Positions 1 to 11,851 of a stretch of DNA of 64,000 nt are shown piece by piece. Below the pieces are notes generated by a model that made no database searches, was not told the origin of the DNA, and saw only the letters and a program-made list of their open reading frames with translations. Source of the stretch: Apophysomyces variabilis (Eukaryota; Mucoromycota; Mucoromycetes; Mucorales; Mucoraceae). The position numbers and the translations under genes are program-made. The stretch lies in the NCBI GenBank assembly GCA_002749535.1, contig MZZL01000391.1, forward strand, positions 139,061 to 203,060, in the 5' to 3' direction. Position 1 is the stretch's first letter; each line of letters starts with the position of its first letter.

Positions 1-323
1 ATGTGAAATTGATTAGAAGGTTAATTAGTGTGTACGTTCTCTGAATATTTTGGCAAATGTACGGATCAAAGATGAACTCTCGTAGACAGAGGAGGATCAG
101 CTCCCGTCATGTCACGGGAAGACAAGGAACGCAGAATTTCAATCGGTGCAAGCTTCTTTGCAAAATAGTGTAATGCACGCCGGGCTCTTTCCGCTATTCC
201 GCACTGTTATATAGCGTTTGAAAAAGTCGCGATTTCCACCAACCCAAAACAAACTATCACCCTTACAGAGCTACAGACCGCACAGCAGCTCAACATCGAT
301 GGCCCACGCCTGCAATAAACACG
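1..323. other. Non-coding left edge
   Basis: I see no supported gene here. The stretch precedes the LINE relic and may hold its 5' untranslated part, but no terminal repeat or promoter can be recognised. Confidence 0.4.
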
Positions 324-1680
324 ATGCTGCCCAACGACAAAAATGGGTCAACCCCACTTCTGACCTCCGCAGAACTTGAAGCTCTCAACACACTTTTCGA
401 TCAAAAGAAAAAGGACTTCTCCTGTAACAACGGACAATGCTCTAAGTTTGCAATTCGACGACATGATACTACGAAAAACACTTCGCCTCCCCAGACCTTC
501 TTTCGATACCACACCTGTACTAAATTATACAGCGTTTACGAGATCAACAATCTTACAGTCACACAAATTACTACAGGTACAATTACTAACATACCACAGG
601 CTATAGAGGAGATGGAGTTCGACTCCCTCTTCTCTCAAAACCCCAAGACTTTATCACTCAAGTTATGAATGAACTACAAACACAGAGAGAACGCCTCAAC
701 CGACATGATACCATGTATGCCGGGATCCGAAGACTCCAAAAGAGCTTGACACCGCCAAATCTCAGATCGCGGAACTTGAAGCCAACCGCTGGCTCTGACA
801 ACAGCTCGCACAGCCCCAGCAAACTAAAACACTGGAAGAGGATAGCTTCCCACCCCTATCAACACATACTCAGCAGGTTCCAACCACCAACACTACTGCT
901 AGTCCCCGGTCGCAACCACTGCCCCAACGAATTCGCCAGGCTCCAATCTCTCCAGTGACCCAACAACGCCACCTTGACGCTGCTGCCCGCGCTTTCCAAC
1001 GACCGTCCGAAACACATGGCTTTCAGTATATATACTTCCCCTCCCGTGCTCGCAAGCCAATTGGACAAATGCGAACCTGCCTTCGCCGCCTCGGGATAGA
1101 CAACAGCCGAGTCCTAGATATCCAATATGGAACTCGTCAAACAATTGTTATACTACACTCCCCTCTAAAATTCTGTGTAACTGAAGAACATACGCATTCT
1201 TCTTTTGTATGTTTCTCATTTTTTGTCTTATTCAATCTTCCTCCATGCCACTGAACTGCGTCACTAACTCTAAACCCAATCTTGTGGTTGCCCATGACGA
1301 GACGAGACCGCAGCAGGTGCATCCGCTGGTGACTAGCATGGCTTGCCGGTGGCAAGAAAGAGGACTGCATTACCTGTGGCTGTGTGAACCTCACCAAGAA
1401 ACATGCCATGGACTGTCTCCGTATGCATGACCGCCTAGGCATTACCCTCCAGCAGACTGACGCTCCAATGTCCTTCTGCCTCAACCTCCTCCCGCATTCG
1501 ATCCCCAGATCCACCCGCCGTCGCCAACAGATCCGCATAATATGGCCTGTTGTGTGCACAATTCTTGCCGAACTCGATGCTCACCAGCATCCAGGATCAG
1601 ATCTACGACAATACCATGACCCAGATCCGGGAAAGGCCCTACTGGAATGGCTCGATGCTCTCCCTCCTGAACCAGGTTAG
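324..1680 (+). pseudogene. Decayed LINE-type retrotransposon: ORF1-like and RT C-terminal remnants
   Basis: Overlapping open stretches in different frames (324-668, 665-958, 955-1254, 1384-1680) read as one broken element. The third carries 'RRLGIDNSRVLDIQY' preceded by a basic/aromatic stretch, which I recognise from the N-terminal region of LINE-like ORFs common in Mucoromycota. The fourth carries a C-x2-C...H...C block ('CITCG', then 'KKHAMDC') followed by 'WPVVCTILAELDAHQHP', which resembles the extreme C-terminus of LINE reverse transcriptases. The polymerase core with its YxDD box that should lie between them is absent, so the copy is internally deleted as well as frameshifted. A pyrimidine-rich tract (about 1690-1850) follows. 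The assignment rests on remembered family patterns, not on a search. Confidence 0.5.
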
Positions 1681-1689
1681 GCATATCAA

Positions 1690-1850
1690 AGCTGACTCCC
1701 TCTTCTTCCCTCTTTTTCCTTTTTCATTTCCTTTCTATTTCACTACATGTTTTTCTTTATTCCTTTATATTCCTTTTGCCTCACTCTTTCGACCTTTTCC
1801 TTGCCTCATCCGCAGGGTTTTTATTCCACTTTTTCTTTTTTGAGCGGTCT
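1690..1850. repeat. Pyrimidine-rich low-complexity tract
   Basis: About 160 bases composed mainly of C and T with runs such as cctttttcatttcctttc. It lies just past the LINE remnant. It could be the element's 3' tail or an unrelated low-complexity tract. Confidence 0.5.
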
Positions 1851-2105
1851 CGAGCAAATATGTCTGTCACAGAGGCTGTGCTCAAGTTAGAGACGTTAAA
1901 TAAAACCAACAAATTTTTAAACGTAATTAATGCATGCATACTTTGGGTGTGACCTGGTATTTCTGGTTTACTCATGTCTCGACAAAGAGTCTTTATTAGT
2001 TCTTTTAATGTTTGTGTCTGTCATTTCCATGGGAAACAAGAAGGGGTAATATATCCTTACTCAAAGCATGGACCGTACTAAGCGTATGATATGTTCACTA
2101 GCATT

Positions 2106-5100
2106 TTAATCTTTTATTTGGTTCCTTAAGAACCCGAGCATAAGAGGAACCATTGAGTTCTGTACGACCAGTTTGATAATTTCATGACCACGTTTGGTAA
2201 CGACGTTGGTTGTTCCCGCTGCGACAGACCTTAATGATGTCCGATCACCTCCTTTGGCGTCCTCTAATTTCTTTTTCTCGCCGTTTTCCTCTTGATTTGC
2301 ATCATCCATTGTTTTTGTAGATAAAGGCAAACTAACGGTAGACTTATGCTGTGGATCAAACACGCTTGAACGACTTCCTAGAATTGTTGATCGCAAAGCA
2401 GCTACGTTTGCAGTCCCTTTCTTGACTTCGTCTGCTAGCAGAACCTCCTTCAGCACTTGAAGAGCGACACGTTCCTCAGCAGACGAGCAACCCTTTTCAG
2501 CTTCAGGTTGTCTTTCCTTGGACACTTCATTACCGATACAGACATTACCACTTAGGCTCTTTAGATGTTCCACCCATTCACGTCGTTCCTCCTCTGTCTC
2601 CACACTGAAAGTGTATTTACGTTTCACCATTGCAGGTGGCTCCTGTTGCGCAATGGACACCGTCGCCTCACCACCATTGTCATGTGACGGAATGTCAGCG
2701 TTTGATAGAATAACTGGGGAAGATGCATCCGAGGGACTCTTTACCGCTACATTCTCGTAATCGGCACAATTATGAACAGCTTTCCCCCCGGTCATTGCAG
2801 CCGCAGCGGCTGCCTTGACAGCTCGTATGTCGGTATGACTAAAACTAATCTGGAACGTGTAACGCATAAACGGTCGTTCGACTACGATGCTTTTGGTACG
2901 TGGCAACGTCGGACTAACATAATGGCCAGCATGCTCCCCTGATTTGATAAACATTAAACTGGTACGACCCAGAGTGTGTCCAACGATAGTAAACGTTTGG
3001 GCACATGACTTTGAAAAATCCAATACATTCGGTTCACAAATCAAGTCTTGTCCTCGTAATTTAATCTGTAATCCTGGATCTGGTGCTGGGATTGAAATTG
3101 TTATCGGTGCAGACGGCACACCCTTTGTAAGTCTTGTAGGCAATCGGTAAGGAGTCACTGTGATAATTACATCCTTGTCTGTCAGTTCCGAACTATCTGT
3201 AGCAGAATCATGTGCAGGTGAGATACGACCCGCTCTATTATCCCAGCCAGTTTCTAAACGTTCTCCAATGATTGAGCGATACATGTCCTCCATGAATTCA
3301 CGGGGTACCAGCGTATACTGATCGAAATGGTTCCATCTGTCCAAGAAATCGTTCATGGACAGTTTCATCGTTCCTTTGGCGCGCAAGGCGGAAATATAGT
3401 GTAGAGGCTCGATAGCCACACTTTCTCGATTAGCTTTTCGATCCATACTTCCTCGCCGCATCATCCGTTCTCTGTCCTTTCTTTCCTTCCGCTCACGAGC
3501 CGACCAAAAAACATCTCGTTCGCTACTTGCTTCGTACCAAACCTCAGCATTCAGAAAGAGCATGGCTACAATCACTTTGACTACCATATCCTCGTGGAAT
3601 TTAACAACATTTTGATTCGCATCATGCCATTTCTTTGCGAACCGCTCAATGATATATTCCAATGATTCCCAGTTACTTGGTAGACGAAACGTCGTGAGCA
3701 AAATACGCAGTGCTTCATCAAGTCTAAAGCCAACAAGTCGGAAGCAATCTAGAAAAGCGTCATACACATCGCGATTTCTAGGGTTAGCCAGATATTGTCC
3801 AAGTTGGCGTCGGTTGAGATCAGGCGTTTTGAACAGGAAATTGGCTATACTTAATGGATCATTGGTGAGTACTTGCTTATCAATAAGGTAGGAAATTCCA
3901 TTTTCGGCACTTGTCTCGAATTTACGCAATGCAGATGCTAGGACGGGGTGCATCTTGCGTGGTGCTGATATCATCGATCGACCGTTAGAGCTGATAATGA
4001 TTGACGGTCGATGTTGCTGTTGCTGTAACTGTTGTTCTTCTCGCGACATGTACAGCGTAATCTTACTAAGTTCCACGATATTTTTGACTTGAAACAAGCT
4101 ATTCTCATTCGGCCGGAATCTGTAACTGTGCTCTCGATTGCCGGAAACCGTGCCACCGACGATAATATTTTCATCCATAATTGGTTTACATATCAGTAAA
4201 AGATCGCTGAATAAAAATAGATAGCGGTCTTTCACAGTATTAGCATTAACCACTTGAAAGACGGGTGTCTGTAAAAGATGCCTCCGAGGTGCTTTGCGCA
4301 ACGGGGCAGGTTCCGTTGCAGCATGCTTCTTTGTCAGTTGTGATCTGGGAAACCAGTCATTATCCTGGGAACCCGATTGCTCTCCTGTAGAAAAAGTATG
4401 GTTCGGAGAAGAGGGCTGTTTCGATGTAAGCAGTTCTTTCAGCATCTTAAATGACTGGGTGCTCTGTTCGTGCTGGATATCTTTTGGCATTTCGTCTGTA
4501 GAGTCTCCTTCGCGTTTACGATTATTGAGAGAATCGTACGATCTGTTCTCATTATCTGAGAACATATCTGTGCTGTTGTTCTTCCGCTTTGGTAGCGGAT
4601 GGAGCGGGTCGTCTTTATGTCCAACAAAAAGAATATCTCCTATTTTATCGTCATTGTTTTCCACATCTTCTACATTCTTCAAGGGTTCACTGTCTGGCCC
4701 GCTTCCTGAGCTTGTCTGACAAAAAGCTGTTATTGCCTTCGCGTTGAGCGGTTGATGGGAGGGACTCATATTTGATATTGTCTGCATCACAGACTGTTCT
4801 TCTTCTTTTGATCCATCTCTCTCCATTGTTGATGTAAGAGCATGTGCCAATGGGGAAGGTGACCTTTTTTTAAGGCTGTTTTCTTGATACCGTCTTCGTG
4901 TGCTCGCTGATCGGATTACAAATGGAGTAGTCGTTGTTAGAAAGTTGGACGACCCGGTTGTAGCTTGTTTCGAGGGATCCTCAAGATCATCATCTGATAA
5001 CTCGATATCACTATCTTCTCTATCTGTCTGTGTTCGTCGTATTCGATATTGATTCGATTTCGTTAATTCAGGTGACGACATAACTTGATAATCTTCTTCT

Positions 5101-5711
5101 TCCTCGCTCGCTTGCGATAATCGTTGTGTTGCATGTGCCGATCCTTTTTCATACGGATGCTGTCGTGTTACATGACGGAACCGGCTACCTCCTATACTTG
5201 GGTCCATACTGAAATGATTACCCGCTTCGGTGGTCAGCAAGAAAGATGAGGATGTAACGAACGGAGACAAGCCGTAGTAAGCAGTAGAATCACACTCGTT
5301 ACCAATTGATCCAGCTGAAGAAGATAGATGAGATTCTGCTGAAGAGGAAAACGCTTGATCGGTGTTGCTTGTTGCTTTCCAATGGCTTATGGAAGAAGGC
5401 ACAGCAATACCACGGTCGATAAGTTTCTGAGTAAAGGAGTTATTACTGCCTGAACTCGACGACAAATAAGCTGGTATATGATGCCCTTCAGACACATGGT
5501 ATCTTTCTTCTGCTTTGTTTTGCCGGGTGCTTTTGCTTTTTGTCAATTGTTCGAATGCAGCTTGTACTTCCTTGTTATTCAAAGTGGATCCTCCAAACGA
5601 TGGTCCCGCATCGCTCTCGTTATCTATTTTCTGGTTTCCGGAACGTTGATATGACGTTTTCCTCCGTAAATTAAGTGAAGACTGACGGGCAGGTATTTCT
5701 TCATTGCTCAT
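2106..5711 (-). CDS. Sec7 domain protein with flanking PH-like domains (Arf-GEF family, probable pseudo-GEF)
   Basis: Intron-free 1201-residue ORF. Residues 1-470 are serine-rich and probably disordered. A PH-like segment follows around residue 480 ('VKDRYLFLFSDLLLICK'). The Sec7 fold spans about 600-780: 'FETSAENGISYLI', 'LNRRQLGQYL', 'LDEALRILLTTFRLP', then 'VVKVIVAMLFLNAEVWY'. A second PH-like region with an insertion lies at about 915-1050 and ends 'TEEERREWVEHLKSL'. Sec7 domains exchange nucleotide on Arf GTPases using a glutamate in the FRLPGEAQKI motif. Here the ungapped alignment reads FRLPSNWESL, so that position is Asn, and the usual MLNTDLH motif is also degenerate. The Sec7-PH architecture suggests membrane recruitment at Golgi, endosome or plasma membrane. 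Whether it still activates an Arf is doubtful. The start Met at 5711 is the first in frame. Confidence 0.88.
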   Translation of the reverse strand: MSNEEIPARQSSLNLRRKTSYQRSGNQKIDNESDAGPSFGGSTLNNKEVQAAFEQLTKSKSTRQNKAEERYHVSEGHHIPAYLSSSSGSNNSFTQKLIDRGIAVPSSISHWKATSNTDQAFSSSAESHLSSSAGSIGNECDSTAYYGLSPFVTSSSFLLTTEAGNHFSMDPSIGGSRFRHVTRQHPYEKGSAHATQRLSQASEEEEDYQVMSSPELTKSNQYRIRRTQTDREDSDIELSDDDLEDPSKQATTGSSNFLTTTTPFVIRSASTRRRYQENSLKKRSPSPLAHALTSTMERDGSKEEEQSVMQTISNMSPSHQPLNAKAITAFCQTSSGSGPDSEPLKNVEDVENNDDKIGDILFVGHKDDPLHPLPKRKNNSTDMFSDNENRSYDSLNNRKREGDSTDEMPKDIQHEQSTQSFKMLKELLTSKQPSSPNHTFSTGEQSGSQDNDWFPRSQLTKKHAATEPAPLRKAPRRHLLQTPVFQVVNANTVKDRYLFLFSDLLLICKPIMDENIIVGGTVSGNREHSYRFRPNENSLFQVKNIVELSKITLYMSREEQQLQQQQHRPSIIISSNGRSMISAPRKMHPVLASALRKFETSAENGISYLIDKQVLTNDPLSIANFLFKTPDLNRRQLGQYLANPRNRDVYDAFLDCFRLVGFRLDEALRILLTTFRLPSNWESLEYIIERFAKKWHDANQNVVKFHEDMVVKVIVAMLFLNAEVWYEASSERDVFWSARERKERKDRERMMRRGSMDRKANRESVAIEPLHYISALRAKGTMKLSMNDFLDRWNHFDQYTLVPREFMEDMYRSIIGERLETGWDNRAGRISPAHDSATDSSELTDKDVIITVTPYRLPTRLTKGVPSAPITISIPAPDPGLQIKLRGQDLICEPNVLDFSKSCAQTFTIVGHTLGRTSLMFIKSGEHAGHYVSPTLPRTKSIVVERPFMRYTFQISFSHTDIRAVKAAAAAAMTGGKAVHNCADYENVAVKSPSDASSPVILSNADIPSHDNGGEATVSIAQQEPPAMVKRKYTFSVETEEERREWVEHLKSLSGNVCIGNEVSKERQPEAEKGCSSAEERVALQVLKEVLLADEVKKGTANVAALRSTILGSRSSVFDPQHKSTVSLPLSTKTMDDANQEENGEKKKLEDAKGGDRTSLRSVAAGTTNVVTKRGHEIIKLVVQNSMVPLMLGFLRNQIKD

Positions 5712-6303
5712 GTCTGTTGAATGATGAGAAGAAGGTTTAGTTGGGAGTCAAGACCTATACCGATTTCAAATCCGGATTATTCTCACCCCGAAAAAGTCCC
5801 CGGATGGGGATTTTTTGAGTTTTACAGGTTTTCCCCAGTGTCAGTTTGTGTGTGTTTGTGTGTATCTCCAAAATGCTTTGTGTCCACAAATAAATATTTC
5901 TATATTTGAATGAATTGAACAGGTACTCAAACTATATCAGCCACTCTATAGACACATAATAAGATGGTGAGCCGTAATTCTGCTTGTCGAAACTCTGCTT
6001 GGCGACTTTTTTTAGGTCCCTTTCCGTAAGTGCATCAACTCAACATGTTAGAAGTAAGCACTCGGATCAAAGATATTCACTTGAAGAACATGTCTATCTT
6101 GGAAATAGCTTTTGACAACCGAGGGTATCTCATAACTGCCCGCTTACCCTAATAGTCGAATGGTCGAAAATATCCAATGGGTTGAGGTGAGAGGAAAAAA
6201 TGAATTGCAATTGCACACTGGCCTTTTTAAAATAAATACTATTAACGTTGAAAAGGGGGGAAATCTATCTACTGGTATTGTGAATGGTGTATGTAATTAC
6301 TAT
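5712..6303. other. Intergenic, between two minus-strand genes
   Basis: Contains the 5' flank of the Sec7 gene and the 3' flank of the monooxygenase gene. I see no ORF, repeat or RNA gene that can be supported. Confidence 0.5.
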
Positions 6304-8298
6304 CTATTTAAAAATGGAGCTTAACCATGTGTCTAAACTATCGAGTTCGTCAAAGTGGCCAATCCATCCAATGTGCAAGTCTGGCCGCACCAAAACCACT
6401 GTTGGTTTTTCCTTGACACCATAGCCATGATGGCATTGAGCGTTATTGATTTTGTCAATTAAAATAGTCTGCTTGATGGTTTCCTCTAACTCGCATGCTT
6501 CCAAAGCTGTGCGTTGCATGGTAGTAGTGATTAGTTGAAGCTGTAGCCAAGGTTTGTTCTCGTTACACCAAGGTTTCTTTTTAAGCTTCTGACAAAAGGA
6601 TTGCACTTCAGTGGCACTTCCAGGTAGATCGCCTGCGAGGATAATCATATGGAAACACCAGAACATGACATGATGTTTAGCCGACTCTTGCCAAAGGTCA
6701 TACAGTCTTATTTTTTGGTTGTCACTGAATCGAACCACTTTGTAGTCAGGGGCACGGTCACCAGGTCTCAATGCTCCGTAACTGGTCCCACTGGATCTGG
6801 TAAATGAAGGGAAACTGTCACGATAGGTCACTCCGAAGCCAGTGCTGAAAAACATATGTGCCTGAACCATTTCCAGCAGTTCAGACCTTTGATTATCTTC
6901 CACATCTTCCCCTTCATCCGGATTTTGAGCGGTTTTAGCCACTACAGAATCAATGGCTATGACTTTCTGGGCGATCGGTCGTCGTTCCGCTTCATAGCTA
7001 TTTAACAAGCTCCCCAGAGCTAGTCCAGCTTCAACAAATGCAATCTTCCAAATCTAGGGATAAAAGCCGCTGTTAGGCATCTCAAAAGCAAATCTAAAAT
7101 GCCTTACTAAATTAAACACGTCTCCAAGTCCGGTGTTCAAACCCTGACCCAGGGTAGGGCTTTGTGAATGACACGCATCACCACACAAGAAGACTCTTGG
7201 ATGCTTCTCATCTTGGATTTGGTACCGCTGCGCCACGTGTTGACCAACACTATAGACCGTCCACCATAACACCGCCATGATATCAATTCGGAAAGGTAAC
7301 AGCGCTCGCCGGGCCTCTGTCTGTATATCCTCCAGCTGGATTTGATTTCGATCGACATCGGACTGTGGCATATGTACCATCACTCTCGTCAAGTTGTTCT
7401 CTCGAGGAAACAGACATACACTACCAAACGATCCTTGAATAAAGCTACAGTAATCCCTGATAAGAAATCAACCTTTTTTATCCCGTTCACAGATTTACCT
7501 GACACTTTTCTTATCGGGAAAGTTTGTCTTTATCAATGCGTCCAAGACGCCCGAATTCATACAAGTGGTCTGACCATCACTTTTGATCCCCAGTTGTTGT
7601 CGTATCCCGCTATGTGCTCCATCACAGCCAAGAATATACTTCGCCCTTATAACTGTCTCACGGTCCGAGGAAAGGTTATGCAGTGTCGCCTTAACCGGGT
7701 ACTGATCGTCATCCACCTCGAATTCACTCACTGTCACTGGCCGTTCAACCTGAACATCATTATCGGCCAGTGCATGCTGAAAAGTCGATTCCGTGATGTG
7801 TTGGCCAACACATAAAAGGTGCCTATGTACGATTCAGTCAATATCATACATTTACAGCAGCAAAGAAAACATGTGTCCTTACTTGTATTTTGTAACCACT
7901 GCTTCAGGGACGAACGGTTCACAGGTTCGCTTTCCGTGATGATGCACCGTAAATGTTTCCACTTTCGCGCCTGTCTGAAGCAAATCATTTGCAAGGTCGC
8001 CATAGCTTAATATCTCAAGCGTGCGACCGTGTACCCAATCGCCACGACCCCAGTGGTGCGGTTCAGCTTCAATATCTAGGTAGGAATGACGGTCACCTAA
8101 ACGGTGTTCCTATTCGCCACTAATTCACTTACCAACGATTCGCACCTGAAGTCCAGACTTAATGCACAGATTAGCAGCAAACAATCCAACAGGACCACCT
8201 GTTCCCAATGAGACAGTGAGTTAGCTTGTACACATAGCATAGAAAAAAAGAAGAGAGAACGCACCTCCAACGATTAAAACGTCTACTTGATTCTCCAT
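6304..8298 (-). CDS. FAD-dependent aromatic monooxygenase (phenol 2-monooxygenase / PHBH-fold family)
   Basis: Six exons give roughly 570 residues. The start is MENQVDVLIVGG, and splicing completes the FAD dinucleotide-binding motif GGGPVGL followed by an acidic residue after strand 2 (IVDIE). The mid-protein motif 'ILGCDGAHSGIRQQLG' is the DG motif of flavoprotein hydroxylases, and 'RVFLCGDACHSQSPTLGQGLN' is the second FAD motif (GD). The C-terminal 200 residues ('GALRPGDRAPDYKVVRF', later 'PTVVLVRPDLHIGWIG') form the thioredoxin-like domain typical of phenol hydroxylases. The enzyme presumably hydroxylates an aromatic ring using NAD(P)H and O2; the substrate cannot be told from sequence. 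All five introns are GT-AG and phase-consistent. It is complete and has no pathway neighbours, so it is probably a stand-alone catabolic or detoxifying enzyme. Confidence 0.92.
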
Positions 8299-8546
8299 GC
8301 TCGCAAAAAACAGCAACTTTTCCAAATAGGTTCATACGTCTCTGCCCGTCTTCGATATTTATAATCGATCGAATACTTCTCGCATAGAAAATGGCATGAC
8401 TTTTGCCTCCGGCTTTCTCCTTGGTGACACAAAACTATGATTATATCATACGTGTCCGTATATATATGTTGCACCATTTTCATTCCCACAAAGTCAACAT
8501 AATTTATTACAAACTTCTGTTAATGAGAAAGATACTACCCGCACAA

Positions 8547-10779
8547 CTAATAATTCTGAGAAGGATATGTTTGAGGGTTACCGGTACTGTAAGTTTGGTT
8601 CAACTGTGCATACCCGGCCTGACTAGGTGAGGCATGTACTGCCATGTTAAAGTTTGGCGTATATGCCTGCTGTTGCTGCTCTTGGCCAGCGTATGAAGGA
8701 TACGCGAATTCAGGAGGATAAGACGCAGTTTGGTATTGGTTTCCTAACGTATTGGCATCGGAGTAGCCAGCTGCTTGTGAAACAGATTGTCCCGTTGCAG
8801 TTTGCAATGCTGACTGAGTTTGTTGAGCTGGCTCTGCATAGGTATAGGATGGCTGCTGAAGTCGTTGTGGCTGGGTCGGAGTATGATTTACTAGGGATGG
8901 CGTCTGTGATGCGGGATAGCCAGAGGATGGTTGTTGCGGGTATGACTGATTAGCTGCTTGATATGCTTGATACATTTCGGTTGGTGCACTAGTAGGTCCC
9001 TGTGGATCATACCCACCATAGTGCTGGGAAGGTGGGAAGGCAGTAGCAGCTAAACAAGACATAGTCAGAAGAACGAACCGACTTCTTTCTAGTCTCTAAC
9101 CTGTCGGCGAAGTATATTTGGCAATGGAGTTGCCTAACATTCTGTCATACATAGTCCTTGCTTGCAAGAACTTCTCATTGAGCGCGACAAGTTCATCTTC
9201 GCATTATTCAGTATACGGACCAAACAGTATCTTATTGATGCTCGCTTTACCTTTCTTTAGACTGTATTTCTCGATCAATCGGACCAGCTTGGGTCGAATA
9301 GTCAGTGTGTTATTGTACAGTTTTTGCAACTCTTCATTCTCTGAAAATGAATCCTTGAGAGGATCAATTTTCGCCAACATATCCAGCAGTCTCTCTACAT
9401 TATGGATTTCGTTCATAACCTCTGCCTCCATTTCAGCCTCTTTCATCAAATCTGCAGGGCATGGATCGACTATCTTCTCCTATTTACTAAGTTAGCAAGG
9501 TCAATTATGTGTAAACACGTAACATACCACATAATTGACAGGGAAAATCCCAACTTTTCCTTGTAATTCTCCCTTCCACCAATCACGGTAGACACTCTCA
9601 ATTACACGAATTATATCGCCCTTATGGAAACCTAGTTCGCCCTGTTCGGTAGGTTGAAAATCGTATAAAGCCCGCACGCGAGAAATCTTTGGTGCAATCT
9701 CTCCTTCTGGCTTAGGCTTTTGTTCTTTCAGTTCTGGTATCTATATCCTGAAAAGTATACCTTGGTAGCTGCCGCTGAATCACTGTTTGTGGTGGTTGCT
9801 TTCACCGCAGACTTCGAAGCCTATAAAGAATGAGCAACAAAGATTTCCACTAGTTACGTGCTTACCCTATAGGAAGGACTTTCCGATTCAGACAGCGATA
9901 GGGCAAGTGCAAGCTGAAACTCTTCTTCTTCTTTTTGCTTATCAAGTTCAGACTATGAGTGGAACCGTCATAAGTACACACACACACTCCTTGTATTTCA
10001 CATATACATATGTATGTCCTTCATTACCTGCGTAAATTCCTTCTTAGGTTTCTGGGGTGAAGGAAACTGAATACCTTCAGCACGCAAAGAGTGATACACT
10101 TCGTTCATTAATCCCAAGCTTGATTCTGACCTGAATTCGAACGAACACATCTGAATGAACTCTAGCGCTCGTTTCCGCACACGGTCATGGACAGTCTAAA
10201 CCGTTCAAAGTTAGTAGCTCTATACTACGGTTTCTCATTTACCTTATCGTGAATCAATTTATTCAAAGCGTTCGTGAATGCGCGGGACGATATTTCGCGA
10301 TGCACCGTAATGTCACAGTTTTTTACTAATGCCTCGGATAACTGTAAGATACTATTAATATCACATGAAAAACTGAGCAGTACATATATCCCTACGGTTA
10401 AGGCATAGAGCTGAACGTTAGCATTGCGACTAAGAAAGCGTTTCTGAACAGCAGCGATGCAGTCTTTTGCACTAACGGAGATGGAGGAATTGAGTTAAGC
10501 TCAGACAGACGGTGTTTGTAGAGGAGTTGATAGGCAAATCACCCAATCTCCACGTTACCTATCTGGAGGGCTTCTGGTGACCTTATCACACACGCCTAGG
10601 ATGAGTTCCCAATTTTCTGAAGTGAGATTTTCATCGGTAGCTGACGCTAAAGAATAGACGAATTTAGCCAAGAAAATCAAGGAACGATATATTGTAGATC
10701 ACTCATTCTGAAGGCACAGTTAACTCATTCCTAGCTACATACCAACAAGTTCGTCGAAGGGGTTTGATTTAGAGAACAT
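8547..10779 (-). CDS. HSE1: ESCRT-0 subunit Hse1 (STAM homologue)
   Basis: About ten introns, spliced product roughly 530 residues. The N-terminal VHS domain begins [12 protein letters not shown] and continues through '[20 protein letters not shown]' and '[20 protein letters not shown]'. A ubiquitin-interacting motif follows ('[17 protein letters not shown]'), then an SH3 domain ('[18 protein letters not shown]', '[18 protein letters not shown]'), then the GAT-like helical region, then a tail rich in Q, P, S and Y. This order is exactly that of Hse1/STAM, which with Vps27 sorts ubiquitinated cargo at endosomes. An apparent stop in the GAT region is removed by a 54-nt intron (9197-9250), which joins KK to [10 protein letters not shown] as in orthologues. 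The UIM-SH3 linker contains either a 20-nt (9741-9760) or a 65-nt (9741-9805) intron. Confidence 0.93.
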
Positions 10780-11851
10780 TTAGAAGGATGAGAAAGCGAA
10801 AGAGAGTGGTGGCACAGCCCATTATGACCACAGAAAGAAAAAGTCATCGGATAAAACTTGCCAAATTTGATCCCAGAAAATGGTTGACCTTTAAGCAGCT
10901 CAAGAGGAATAGCAAAAAGATCATCCAGGATAACATATAGACAGAGAAGGATTCAAAAAACCCATGCATAATTTTACTCTACGAATTACCTGAGACTTTG
11001 TATGACACTCCTTTGGCCTCCAGAGAGACTTGATGATACGAGTCTGATTCTCCGGGGTAGATAATCACGAATAGCCAGCAGACTGTTGCCGAGTGGTAAG
11101 CTACTCTTGGCTTAATTTTGGACGTTTCCAACAATCACAACCGTCTTTTCTTTTCAAAGTTTGGATTCTAGTCATGGAGATACCATAAGTTCACGTGTTA
11201 TTCCACTGCAGAGAACTTGGCACAACACGATGCCTAGGAGAGCTCTGCAGTAGATATAAAGGTATGTAAAGATGATGGAACAATGAAGCCAGACAAACCT
11301 TAGCTTGCAAAGAAGACTGTAAAATCTAAGTATCAGCAGTTCCAAATAGAGGTCATGCGGGCTAAATAACTGGCCAGACCAGGACCTAAACGATCCTGAT
11401 ATATTCATTCAATGGAAATACTTAAGGGGAGTATTTAGAATAACAGAGCCAAGCACTGAAAGAATTGTGCTTTCCGTTTAAATAGTTTTTCTTTTTCTGA
11501 AAGTGCATATCACGATCTTACTATTACTAATATATAACTAGTGTTCTCTGTATAAATAACATTCTTAGAACATAAAGGATACGAAAAAAGATATAAAATC
11601 AGGCGCCTCGATGGATAGGATATGACCCACAGTTTGTGCTTATAACTAGATAAAACGGACGGCACTCCAATGCACCATTATTCAACGCAGAGTTTTATCT
11701 GGTATCAGCATATATTTGACTCAGGTTTTGGCGCAAAAACGTGAATTAAGCAAAGTTACATAGGAAAAATTTTCAACAGCCTGCAATGCGGTTATGTGAG
11801 AGTAGTAGTAATTGAACATCTAAAATACAGATCGAGACGGACAAAATTCCA
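10780..11851. other. Intergenic with no recognisable gene
   Basis: About 1.1 kb of AT-rich sequence. The longest minus-strand ORF (11172-11408, 78 residues) is hydrophobic, resembles nothing I know and has no splice context. A fragment around 11083 resembles a tRNA D-arm (gttgccgagtggtaagct), but no anticodon or T-arm follows. Confidence 0.4.

Noticed and set aside
11041..11110. tRNA-like D-arm (gttgccgagtggtaagct)
   Set aside because: No matching acceptor stem, anticodon arm or T-arm (GTTCGAATC) follows, so it cannot be called a tRNA.
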